From CBDDCQ01 sp965226285 (lineage in GTDB: Bacteria > Bacteroidota > Bacteroidia > Flavobacteriales > Ichthyobacteriaceae), in the NCBI GenBank assembly GCA_965226285.1, contig CBDDCQ010000006.1, positions 372,001-436,000 on the forward strand: a stretch of 64,000 nt of DNA, in the 5' to 3' direction. Below, one piece after another: positions 8,833 to 17,597 of this stretch; the stretch's first letter is position 1, and every line of letters begins with the position of its first letter. The notes under the pieces were generated by a model that did no database searches, was not told the DNA's origin, and was given only the letters and a program-made list of their open reading frames with translations. The position numbers and the translations under genes are program-made.

Positions 8833-11100
8833 TTAACGATAAACTTTTGAACTTATTGCCATTGGTGCTGATGGTATTTGTAAGGGGGTTGTTCCCATTT
8901 TAAATACTAATCTTCCTCCTTGTAATAACTCTTGGTGAGTGATGTAATAACGTTCAAGTGGGTTGTCATTAAGCCACATCTTTTGGATATAAGGTCCCTC
9001 CTTTACGTTTTTTGCTTCTATAACAAAGGTTTTGTTATTTTTTAATTGTATAGATGCTTTAGTAAATAAAGGCGTACCTATGGCATACACTCCTTGTGCA
9101 GGGTTTACTGGATATAGCCCTAAACTACTCCATACATACCAAGATGACATTTGTCCGCAATCTTCGTTACCACAATGCCCGTCAGGGCGATTATGGTATT
9201 GAGAGGTAAGTAATTGGTGAACTATTTTTTGTGTTTTCCAAGGTTTATCTACATAATTATATAAATATCCTATATGATGGCTGGGCTCATTACCGTGTAC
9301 ATATTGTCCTATCATACCTGTGCTAAATATAGGTAACTTTTCATTGGGTAATACAGGTATCGTAAATAAACTATCTAATTTACTTTCAAAAGCAGATTTG
9401 CCACCCAAGGTGTCAATTACTCCTTCTATATCTTGTTGTACCGACCAGAAATACTGCCAAGCGTTGCTTTCACAGAAATAACGACTATAATCTTTTGGGT
9501 TGAAATCTTTTAAGAAACTGCCGTCAATTCTTTTGGGACGCATAAATTTACTTTCTTTATCATAAATGTTTTTCCAATTTTGGGCACGCTTTGAAAAATA
9601 CTGATAATCTTTTTGTATTCCTAAACCTTTCGCAAATTGTGCAATACACCAGTCGTCGTAAGCATATTCTAGTGTTTTGGATACCGACCAATTTTCGTGA
9701 TGTGTATCCATAGGTATATAGCCTTTTTCTCTATAAATATCCATTTCAGAATTTCGAAACATCGCACTTTTTTTACAAATTTGAAAAGCCTTTTGATAAT
9801 CAAATGGAATTCCTTTAAAATAAGCATCTACAATCACAGGTACAGCATGGTATCCTATCATCATATCAGTTTCGTTACCTTGCAGAGACCATACGGGTAA
9901 TCGTCCTGATTCCTCTGCATGTGCCAATAGCGATTGTATTATACCTACAGTTCTTTTCGTGTGTAATAACGTATAGAGTGGATGGGCTGCGCGGTAGGTA
10001 TCCCATAGTGAAAAAGTATCGTAGCGTTCGAAATTTTTTGCAAAAGAGGTTTTCCCATGAGCTCCCTTATAAGCACCATTTACATCTGAAAATATAGTAG
10101 GGGCTAACATAGATTGGTAAAGCATAGTATAAAATAGTTGCTTTGTGTCTTTTTTGGGAGTTTCAATTTTAATTTTTTGTAACTCTTTGTTCCATAAAGC
10201 ACTTGCCCTATAGCGATATTTTTCAAAATCAAAATCAGGAGCTTCTGTTTTTAAATTTTGTAATGCTCCTTCAATACTTACTGAAGATATTGCAACTTTT
10301 AGTACAATAGTTTCTATCTTTTGGGTATTGTAGTCCAATATTAAGCGACTATTTTTTCCGAAGGTAGATATGCTTACTTTTTTATTACCTTGAAAAAGTG
10401 TATAACTTTCAAATGCCTTAGAGGATTTGAGTACGAAGTAAATTCTTTGGTCTTTTGCCCAGCCGGTAGATTTTCGGTAACCTACTACAGTGTTCTTATT
10501 TACTATTTTAATATGAGTATCCGTAGTTTTGTCCCAATTGATAGCATAGCCTAAATCCAAATGTATTTGTGATTGTTCATTTTTTGGAAATGTATAACGA
10601 TGAATTCCCGTTCTTGGTGTTGCTGTGAGTTCAGCTTTGATACCATAATCTAATAATTTTACACTGTAATAGCCAGCCATAGCAGTTTCTTTTTTGTGTG
10701 AAAACCTTGAAAAAGGACGAAAACCATTAGCTTTAATACGTTTTGAAAAACGATTATTAACGGGCATAATAGGAATATCATATAAATCTCCAGCACCTGT
10801 ACCTGAAAGGTGAGTGTGTGAAAAACTACTAATGATAGTGTCTTGATAGTAATATCCTGCAATTCTATCCCAGCCACCTACGCCTATATCAGGACTGAGT
10901 TGTACCATTCCAAAAGGTACAGTTGCTCCTGGATAGGTATTGCCAGGTCCGTCAGTGCCAATAAACGGATTTACTAAAGCAGCATAATTTGTATGATTTT
11001 TAGATACTGATGTGGTAGCGTGTTCTTTACAACTAATCAGTAAGTAAGTTATTCCTAAAGTAAGAAAACATTGTATTGTCAAATGACCAAAAACTTTCAT
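8833..11100 (-). CDS. GH92 alpha-mannosidase, lipoprotein
   Basis: 755 aa calcium-dependent exo-alpha-mannosidase that trims mannose from high-mannose N-glycans. Family motifs include NPFIGTDGPGNTYPGA near the N-terminus, AELTATPRTGIHRY, SLWDTYRAAHPLY in the catalytic (alpha/alpha)6 domain and GNEDCGQMSSWYVW near the C-terminus with the conserved catalytic Glu. The signal peptide ends at a lipobox Cys (LLISC, residue 24), so the enzyme should be membrane anchored. It lies between the GHL10-like protein (28 bases) and glycosylasparaginase (12 bases). Length is normal. Confidence 0.95.
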   Translation of the reverse strand: MKVFGHLTIQCFLTLGITYLLISCKEHATTSVSKNHTNYAALVNPFIGTDGPGNTYPGATVPFGMVQLSPDIGVGGWDRIAGYYYQDTIISSFSHTHLSGTGAGDLYDIPIMPVNNRFSKRIKANGFRPFSRFSHKKETAMAGYYSVKLLDYGIKAELTATPRTGIHRYTFPKNEQSQIHLDLGYAINWDKTTDTHIKIVNKNTVVGYRKSTGWAKDQRIYFVLKSSKAFESYTLFQGNKKVSISTFGKNSRLILDYNTQKIETIVLKVAISSVSIEGALQNLKTEAPDFDFEKYRYRASALWNKELQKIKIETPKKDTKQLFYTMLYQSMLAPTIFSDVNGAYKGAHGKTSFAKNFERYDTFSLWDTYRAAHPLYTLLHTKRTVGIIQSLLAHAEESGRLPVWSLQGNETDMMIGYHAVPVIVDAYFKGIPFDYQKAFQICKKSAMFRNSEMDIYREKGYIPMDTHHENWSVSKTLEYAYDDWCIAQFAKGLGIQKDYQYFSKRAQNWKNIYDKESKFMRPKRIDGSFLKDFNPKDYSRYFCESNAWQYFWSVQQDIEGVIDTLGGKSAFESKLDSLFTIPVLPNEKLPIFSTGMIGQYVHGNEPSHHIGYLYNYVDKPWKTQKIVHQLLTSQYHNRPDGHCGNEDCGQMSSWYVWSSLGLYPVNPAQGVYAIGTPLFTKASIQLKNNKTFVIEAKNVKEGPYIQKMWLNDNPLERYYITHQELLQGGRLVFKMGTTPLQIPSAPMAISSKVYR

Positions 11101-11128
11101 TTACAAAATCATTAAAGAAATTACAAAA

Positions 11129-12211
11129 TTAACGTTTAACATCTTGATCTTGTGCTTTAGCTGCTTTAATAACTTTTAATTTTTCATGGGTAAGTGCCCC
11201 ACCATCGAAAAAAGATACTCCACGAGCACCACTGTTTTTTGCCATTTGTATAGCTTCTTTTAAATCTTGTGCTGACATAGTAGGCAGGTATAATCCTGTG
11301 TGTAGTTCAGTGTTTTTACCTTTCAAATCAGAAACACCTTGCTCTGTTGCATAGGCTATCCAATCGAGTTCTTCATTGTAAAAATTGTGATAAATCATGG
11401 GTAGTACTATATCTATATCCCATTTATCCCAACGTTGACGCACCATGTGATCCGCCATTTCAGGATATGGAAATACTGCTGCGGTAAGTATTTTATTATA
11501 CTTATGTACAATTTTATAAGCGTCGTTTACTAGAGATCTAATTTCATTTAAACGGAAATTTTTCCATTCCATATCAATAGCAGGGTTCTTCATCGTTCTT
11601 GGATTTTTGTGATGAAGTTTTTTGAATTTTTCTACTGCTGCATTAGAGTAGTCAAAATCAAAATCAGGTAATTCTTCTTCTTGTTTAAGGTTGTACTTAG
11701 GGAGTAAACCAATAGGTAAATATACATCAGGATAACGTATGTAATCTAAATGTACACTACTTACTCCTTTAACTTTTGCAAGATTTTCTACTAAATTTAA
11801 AATGTGTTTTTTAGCTTCTGGATGACTTGGTGAAAGCCATTGATAATAGTTTACATAAGGGCGTTGGTCAAAGCAAGATTTACCACTTCTACTTACCATG
11901 TACCAGTCAGGATGTTGTAGGGCTATTTTATCGTCAGGACGATTAGTAGTAAACATCCACGCGTGTACCTCTAAACCCTCTGCTTTTGCCAAAGGTGTGA
12001 GCCTTGCTAACTCTTTGGCATCAGCTTCTGTATTGATAAGTATAGCGTCTAATCCATGTTGTTTATATTTTTTAAATTCTTTAATATAGGCCTTATCAGA
12101 TTTATTTTTTTTAGCAGTAATCCATGTCCAATATTTAAATGATTTTGACTCTTTAGTGTGACAAGAAACCATTAGAATGATCATTAAAATAGAAAGTAAT
12201 TTAGTGCGCAT
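11129..12211 (-). CDS. GHL10-like putative glycoside hydrolase, lipoprotein
   Basis: 360 aa with a lipoprotein signal ending at Cys17 (MVSC) and a TIM-barrel of the glycosyl hydrolase-like 10 (DUF187/PF02638) type. Typical segments are LDAILINTEADA, VHAWMFTTNRP, VSSVHLDYIRYPD and the late LPMIYHNFYNEELDW, with conserved Asp/Tyr/Arg in the HLDYIRYP motif. The exact substrate of the family is poorly known. It sits 2 bases after the CBM9-like gene and before the GH92 mannosidase, so a role in glycan breakdown is inferred from context. Confidence 0.85.
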   Translation of the reverse strand: MRTKLLSILMIILMVSCHTKESKSFKYWTWITAKKNKSDKAYIKEFKKYKQHGLDAILINTEADAKELARLTPLAKAEGLEVHAWMFTTNRPDDKIALQHPDWYMVSRSGKSCFDQRPYVNYYQWLSPSHPEAKKHILNLVENLAKVKGVSSVHLDYIRYPDVYLPIGLLPKYNLKQEEELPDFDFDYSNAAVEKFKKLHHKNPRTMKNPAIDMEWKNFRLNEIRSLVNDAYKIVHKYNKILTAAVFPYPEMADHMVRQRWDKWDIDIVLPMIYHNFYNEELDWIAYATEQGVSDLKGKNTELHTGLYLPTMSAQDLKEAIQMAKNSGARGVSFFDGGALTHEKLKVIKAAKAQDQDVKR

Positions 12212-12213
12212 AG

Positions 12214-13305
12214 TTATTTAGTTTTAGCATTTATAATTGTTAATCTTCCATTTTCTTTTATCAGATATGTTTTACCTGAAAATGGACTTTTTGCCCAGAT
12301 GTTAAATCCTTGACTGTGATTTTCCAAATTAAAGGTAACCTCTTTTCCTTTGATAGAATAACTGTTTTTATCTAGTTTTTTTAGTGAAATACTCCATTTG
12401 TTATATTTGTGGTTATGCTCTTTCTGTTTTCGGTATAATTCAAAAAGTTGCCATTTTATTTCTTCATCATTGGGAATAGTAAAGGTATCTTTTTCTCCTA
12501 TGGGCTTAGATGAGAAGTATACATAACCCCATTTCTCTGGCTGATGCATATTGATAACTCCTTGAGCAGACCATACCCAATTGTATTCGTGTAACAGTTT
12601 ACCTTTTTTATCTTTTTTTCTTTGATATTTACCATTTTCTAACTGGTAATCCCAATTGACCCTTGAGAAATTCACTCGCCAAAATTTATCTTTGGGAACG
12701 ATTTTATGAAAATAAGATGTTTTAAAAGCCTCCCATGGAATAGCAAGTTCTACTGTCCAATATTTATCTATATCCTTGGGATTGTTTAGTGTTCCTTCTA
12801 TATGCACTCCGGATTTTAACCCTAATATTTCCCAATTATTTTGTACTACATTATCTTTTACTCTATAGGGTTGCGTAAGGAATAAATCCCAAGTGGTACC
12901 TAGTGCATTAATTTCTAACTCATAGTAATTGTGAGCATCGCCTTCAGGGTCTATAAATACTTCAAAATCGTTGTTGTGAAAAATAATAGCATCATGCTTG
13001 GTTAAATCTGCCCATATATGTGGCTCTTCCATTTTAGCGAATACATAGAAATACTTGTCATCCCACAGCATTTTTACTTGAGTATGGTATTTAGGTTTTT
13101 TAATGCCTTCTATATCTATAAAGGATTTTGTCCAAAGGGCTTTTCCCCAAGCGGTTTCGGTAGGTTTGCCATCTATTTCTAAGGAATCATTACAGCGATA
13201 GGCAATATAACTTTCAGGGGGAGTAAATTCGTTAGATTGACTGTAAACATTTGTAGATAAACAAACTAAAAAGAAGATAAAACAGATATAATAACGTGTT
13301 TTCAA
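12214..13305 (-). CDS. Exported CBM9-like carbohydrate-binding protein
   Basis: 363 aa with a Sec signal peptide (cleavage near residue 23, after NVYSQ). Residues about 30-250 resemble the family 9 carbohydrate-binding module-like domain: an opening IDGKPTETAWGKA, then VKMLWDDKYFYVFAKMEEP and FEVFIDPEGDAHNYYE. The C-terminal 100 residues are not recognised. No catalytic motif is visible, so it probably binds sugar rather than cuts it. It is the first gene of the four-gene operon that includes the GHL10-like hydrolase, GH92 mannosidase and glycosylasparaginase. Confidence 0.82.
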   Translation of the reverse strand: MKTRYYICFIFFLVCLSTNVYSQSNEFTPPESYIAYRCNDSLEIDGKPTETAWGKALWTKSFIDIEGIKKPKYHTQVKMLWDDKYFYVFAKMEEPHIWADLTKHDAIIFHNNDFEVFIDPEGDAHNYYELEINALGTTWDLFLTQPYRVKDNVVQNNWEILGLKSGVHIEGTLNNPKDIDKYWTVELAIPWEAFKTSYFHKIVPKDKFWRVNFSRVNWDYQLENGKYQRKKDKKGKLLHEYNWVWSAQGVINMHQPEKWGYVYFSSKPIGEKDTFTIPNDEEIKWQLFELYRKQKEHNHKYNKWSISLKKLDKNSYSIKGKEVTFNLENHSQGFNIWAKSPFSGKTYLIKENGRLTIINAKTK

Positions 13306-13957
13306 GTAGCTACTTTATAAAGATTAAAATATTTTCTAAACACCCCGCAAATATAGTAATAAAAAATTAATATCTTTAGTTTAAGTACTTAATTAAATTA
13401 TAGATAATATTTAGTGTAATATTCTGATTGATAATAATATAAATTTATGTAGAAAGAATTATATTAACTTAAAGTTCAATATTGTTAAATTGATTAAGTG
13501 AAGCATTATAAGACAATATGAAGTGCAGCAAACTACTTTAGTAACATAATTGACTGCTCTTATTGTTTATAAAACAAAAACCTTCTTTAGAAAAGTAGAT
13601 TCATCAATACTAAAAACTTTTACGGGTATAATTATATCCAAAGATCTGGTAAATATATTTATAGAAAAAATTTAGATATTTTTTATTAATATTTTTATAA
13701 AAAAAGTTAAATTTTTCTTGCATATATCAAAAATAATACATACACTTGCAGAAATATTTCATTTTTTTATTTAATATGTTTAAAATAATGCCTTTAAGTG
13801 TAAGGGTGTTATTTTAAATATATTAATATACACTTAGTAAAGAGTAAAAAGTCCTGCTGTTGCAGCGTAAGGAGATGATATATTTACATCTATAATTTAA
13901 ACTTCAAATTTGTTACTTAATTAAATTATAAATTGTCCGTTGGACAAACAAAAACAA
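13306..13957 (+). other. Intergenic AT-rich stretch between divergent units
   Basis: About 650 very AT-rich bases. On the minus strand a TATATTTG box ends near 13340 and could be the -7 element for the CBM9-led operon, but no clear -33 partner is seen. Otherwise I see no gene, RNA or repeat here. Confidence 0.4.
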
Positions 13958-14074
13958 ATGTTTTATAAGATGTTAGATAACAAACAAATGTATGTGAACG
14001 CAAGCGAGATGGAAGATAAGAAGTTTGGGATAAGTGCAGAGGATGTAGAGATGACAAAGGAGTTTTATAAATAA
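13958..14074 (+). CDS. Small unrecognised ORF (38 aa) or gene tail
   Basis: Codons from ATG 13958 to TAA 14074 give a charged 38-residue peptide containing NKQMYVNASEMEDKKFG and ending EMTKEFYK. The frame is also open for about ten codons upstream, so it may be the remaining tail of a larger lost gene. It ends 26 bases before the DUF4145 gene. I do not recognise it. Confidence 0.3.
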   Translation: MFYKMLDNKQMYVNASEMEDKKFGISAEDVEMTKEFYK

Positions 14075-14100
14075 AGGAAATTAATTTTTAAAAATAAAAT

Positions 14101-14886
14101 ATGAAAAATAATCAATCTAAAAGTCCTGAGTTTGAGAAAGAAAGTTTCGAATGTCCTCATTGTGAGGCTTTTGCACAACAAAAATGGCGTAACGATGAAG
14201 TTTTTTTGAGAGAAATATTGATAAGTGAACCTCTAAAAGCATGGCTTAAAATTATAAAAAATAGTAACACTGCTAATGATATGAGATTAATGATAAGTGA
14301 GGATGGTTCTAAAATTCAAGATAAGATATTACAAGAGAAATGCGAAGAAGTTAAACAATCCGTAAACTTATTTCCAAATTATTGTCGAGCTCAATGTTTG
14401 AATTGTAAAAATATTTCTGTTTGGGTAGATAAAAAAATGGTATATCCTTTAGAATTAACTGCTCCTTCGGCAAATGAGCATATGCCGCCAGAAGTTAAAA
14501 AAATTTATGATGAAGCCAGAAGTATTTCAAACTTATCACCTAGAGCTGCAGCTGCACTTTTAAGGGTTGCTTTAGAAAAATTAACAGAATATTTAGGAGA
14601 AAAGAAGGGCAACCTTAATACAAGAATAAAAAATTTAAAGCAAAGAGACTTACCTGAAAAAGTTATAAAAAGTTTAGATATTTTACGAGTAAATGGTAAT
14701 GAAGGGGCTCACGCAGGACAAATTGATTTAGAAAATAAAGATAATTCTAATATCGTTGCAGGGTTATTTCGTCTTGTAAATATTGTCGTACGAAACACAA
14801 TAGAGGAGGATAAAGAAGTTGACACATTTTATAAAGCTCTACCAGAAGACAAAAAAGAAGGTATAAAAAATAGAGATAATAATTAA
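14101..14886 (+). CDS. DUF4145 domain protein with zinc-ribbon-like N-terminus
   Basis: 261 aa cytoplasmic protein. The N-terminal part has paired cysteines FECPHC (residues 17-22) and CRAQCLNC (near 97-104), which look like two halves of a zinc ribbon. The C-terminal half, about residues 120-245, contains the DUF4145 signature: SPRAAAALLRVALEKLTEYLG followed by LRVNGNEGAHAG. DUF4145 is often found in or near restriction and other defence proteins, but here no restriction or methylase gene is adjacent, so its job is open. The neighbouring bases hold only gene scraps, suggesting an accessory insertion. Confidence 0.75.
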   Translation: MKNNQSKSPEFEKESFECPHCEAFAQQKWRNDEVFLREILISEPLKAWLKIIKNSNTANDMRLMISEDGSKIQDKILQEKCEEVKQSVNLFPNYCRAQCLNCKNISVWVDKKMVYPLELTAPSANEHMPPEVKKIYDEARSISNLSPRAAAALLRVALEKLTEYLGEKKGNLNTRIKNLKQRDLPEKVIKSLDILRVNGNEGAHAGQIDLENKDNSNIVAGLFRLVNIVVRNTIEEDKEVDTFYKALPEDKKEGIKNRDNN

Positions 14887-15238
14887 AAAATGAAAACTAC
14901 CCCTCTACGAAAATCAAAATTTCTTTTATTTTAATCAGCAGGAAAAAAATTTTCAATCAATAATGAAACAAGTTCAAAAAGAGAATGATAGAGAAGTAAA
15001 AAAGAAAAAAGACAATAAAAACTATTTTTCTAATTTTAATTAAAATTCTTGGAATAATAGCATCTTTGGTTCAAATCTTTTTCTTATATCCGTTTTTCTT
15101 TCGAAGATTTACAAAAACTAAAACGAGAAATAATAGCCAAAAAATAATAAGATAGGCTTTTTATTTAACGTTCTCACACTTGTAAATTGGATTCAGCTGC
15201 TATAAAAATAATATTAGTTTAAATTTTAATATAAGACT
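14887..15238 (+). other. Intergenic region with ORF scraps
   Basis: About 350 bases. Short open pieces remain, one from ATG 14963 reading a Lys-rich peptide to a TAA near 15041 and one reading a hydrophobic IKILGIIASLVQIFFLYP to about 15155. They look like remains of membrane-protein or accessory genes. No RNA or repeat is evident. Confidence 0.35.
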
Positions 15239-15246
15239 TATATTTG
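15239..15246 (+). promoter_or_regulatory. -7 box of the rseP promoter
   Basis: TATATTTG, a full match to TAnnTTTG, about 38 bases before the rseP start codon. The -33 region is A/T only and not a clear match. Confidence 0.5.
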
Positions 15247-15283
15247 CGCTTTTATTTTATAAAACTAATTTCAATTATAACCG

Positions 15284-16594
15284 ATGCAAGAAATCATCAT
15301 TAAAGCAAGTCAGTTTATTCTGTGTTTATCTATAATCATCACACTCCATGAATTAGGACATTTTGTAGCTGCAAGAGCATTTAAAGCCAAAGTGGACAAA
15401 TTTTATTTATTCTTTGACCCATGGTTCTCTATATTTAAGAAGAAAATAGGTGATACAGTATATGGTATTGGCTGGTTGCCTTTGGGAGGTTATGTAAAAA
15501 TTGCTGGGATGATAGATGAATCTATGGACAAAGAACAACTCAAGAATGATCCACAGCCTTGGGAATTCCGATCTAAACCTGCTTGGCAAAAGTTAATTAT
15601 TATGGCTGCGGGTGTAATTGTGAATATAATCACTGCAGTTGTAATTTATGCTTGTATGGCTTATTCTTATGGAGAAGAATATCTTCCCTCAAAAAACCTT
15701 ATATATGGTATAGAAGTAAATGAGAATGGTAAAGCTATGGGATTTCAAAACGGAGATAAAATTATATCTATAAATGGTAAATCCGTAACTACTTTTAAAA
15801 GCATTGTTAAGGATATCATTTTAGATGGTGGAGAAGTAAAAGTATTGAGAAATGGAAAAGAAGAAGTGATACATATCAGTGATAAAGATTTAAAGAACAT
15901 TATCGAAGATCCTAATTTTTTAAGTCCTGCCATACCCTATAGTATTGCCAATATCATAAAAAATTCTCCTGCACAAGAGATAGGTTTACAAAAAGGAGAT
16001 AAAATCGTTAGTATCGACGGAAAGCACCTATATTACTTTGGCGAGGTTCATCAATATTTACAGCAACACAAAAAAGAAAACATTAATTTGACTATTGATA
16101 GAAGTGGTGATACTTTATATTTTGATGTAATTAAAAAAGATAATAAAATAGGTATATTCCCTAAGCACTTTGCCCAAATATTAAATTTTGAAACTACAGA
16201 ACACTCTATATTAGGCTCTATACCTGCGGGAATTAATAAAGCTTATACTACACTTACAAACTATATTAAACAATTTAAACTAGTTTTTAATACTGAGATC
16301 CAAGGATATAAATCTTTAGGGGGGTTCATTGCTATTGGTAAACAATTTTCACCTGCTTGGGATTGGTATTCATTTTGGAATTTTACTGCATTTTTTTCTT
16401 TGGCACTTGCTTTTATAAACATTTTACCTATTCCTGCATTAGATGGAGGACACATTATATTTACCCTATATGAAATAATTACAGGTAGAAAACCCAAGCA
16501 GAAAGTATTAGAATACGCTCAAGTGGTAGGATTTTTTATATTGCTGGCATTAATGATATTCGTGAATGCAAATGATGTTATAAAGCTATTCTAA
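15284..16594 (+). CDS. rseP: RIP metalloprotease RseP (site-2 protease)
   Basis: 436 aa inner-membrane zinc protease that cuts transmembrane substrates such as anti-sigma factors. The zinc motif HELGH is at residues 22-26 in the first membrane helix and the second catalytic motif is PALDGGH near residue 385 (NILPIPALDGGH). Two PDZ-like regions lie between (about 140-210 and 215-290). Length fits the family. It ends 2 bases before the Mur-ligase pseudogene, so the pair was probably one transcription unit. Confidence 0.95.
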   Translation: MQEIIIKASQFILCLSIIITLHELGHFVAARAFKAKVDKFYLFFDPWFSIFKKKIGDTVYGIGWLPLGGYVKIAGMIDESMDKEQLKNDPQPWEFRSKPAWQKLIIMAAGVIVNIITAVVIYACMAYSYGEEYLPSKNLIYGIEVNENGKAMGFQNGDKIISINGKSVTTFKSIVKDIILDGGEVKVLRNGKEEVIHISDKDLKNIIEDPNFLSPAIPYSIANIIKNSPAQEIGLQKGDKIVSIDGKHLYYFGEVHQYLQQHKKENINLTIDRSGDTLYFDVIKKDNKIGIFPKHFAQILNFETTEHSILGSIPAGINKAYTTLTNYIKQFKLVFNTEIQGYKSLGGFIAIGKQFSPAWDWYSFWNFTAFFSLALAFINILPIPALDGGHIIFTLYEIITGRKPKQKVLEYAQVVGFFILLALMIFVNANDVIKLF

Positions 16595-16596
16595 GA

Positions 16597-17580
16597 ATGA
16601 AGGTTCACTTCATTGCTATAGGAGGAAGTGCTATGCACAGTATGGCTGTAGCTTTGCATCGACAAGGACATACCGTCACAGGATCAGACGATGAAATATT
16701 TGACCCTGCTAAATCGAGATTAGAACAGTATCATATGATACCCAAACGAATAGGGTGGAATACAAAATCTATTACCTGCGATTTAGATGCTGTGATACTG
16801 GGAATGCATGCCAAAGAAGATAATATAGAGTTGCTAAAAGCTAAAGAATTAAATCTGAAAATATACTCCTACCCAGAGTATTTGTATGAATGCTCTAAGG
16901 ATAAAACTAGAATAGTTATAGGGGGTTCACATGGAAAAACTACCATAATTTCAATGGTACTTCATGTAGCTCGTTTTTTAGACATTGACTTAGATTATAT
17001 GATAGGGGATCAACTAGAAAATTTAGAGAACTCTGTACGTCTAACTTCTCATAATGAGTTTATAATATTAGAAGGTGATGAATACCTATCTTCCCCTATA
17101 GACAAAAGACCTAAATTTCATTTATACAGACCCAATATTGCACTGCTAAGTGGTATTGCTTGGGACCATATCAATATATTCCCTACTTTTGAAAACTACA
17201 AAGAACAATTCAAAATATTTGTAGATAGTATTGTACAAGGTGGAGCCATTATATACAATAGTCGAGATAAAAATGTTTGTGATATTGTAAATAACTCTGA
17301 AAATGCGATTAAAAAATTTTCCTATCAAACACCTAATTTTTCAGTAATAGATGGTATTACTTATATAGAAACCTACGATGGTGATATGCCTGTAGAGATA
17401 TTTGGAGAACATAACTTATCTAACCTTAGCGGTGCTAAATGGATTTGCAACCAAATAGGTATTACAGATGACGATTTTTATCAAGCTATTGCATCTTTTA
17501 AAGGAGTAAGTAAAGGGTAGAATTAGTATCTCAGAATGATATAAAGAGAATATACAAAGACTTTGCTCATTCACTTTCAC
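16597..17580 (+). pseudogene. mpl: Truncated, frameshifted Mpl-type Mur ligase
   Basis: The reading frame from 16597 encodes 307 aa of a UDP-N-acetylmuramate:peptide ligase (peptidoglycan recycling) of the Mpl type: IAIGGSAMHSMAVALHRQGH at the N-terminus and the ATP loop GGSHGKTT near residue 109. It stops at 17518-17520 right after FKGVSK. One extra base in the A-run at 17512-17514 would restore RVELVSQNDIKRIYKDFAHS, which is how the family continues. Homology is lost by about 17580, so the whole C-terminal domain (about 140 residues) is gone. The downstream convergent gene ends at 17598. The central domain is intact, but a functional ligase is unlikely. Confidence 0.8.
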
Positions 17581-17597
17581 GGGGAACTTATATAATA

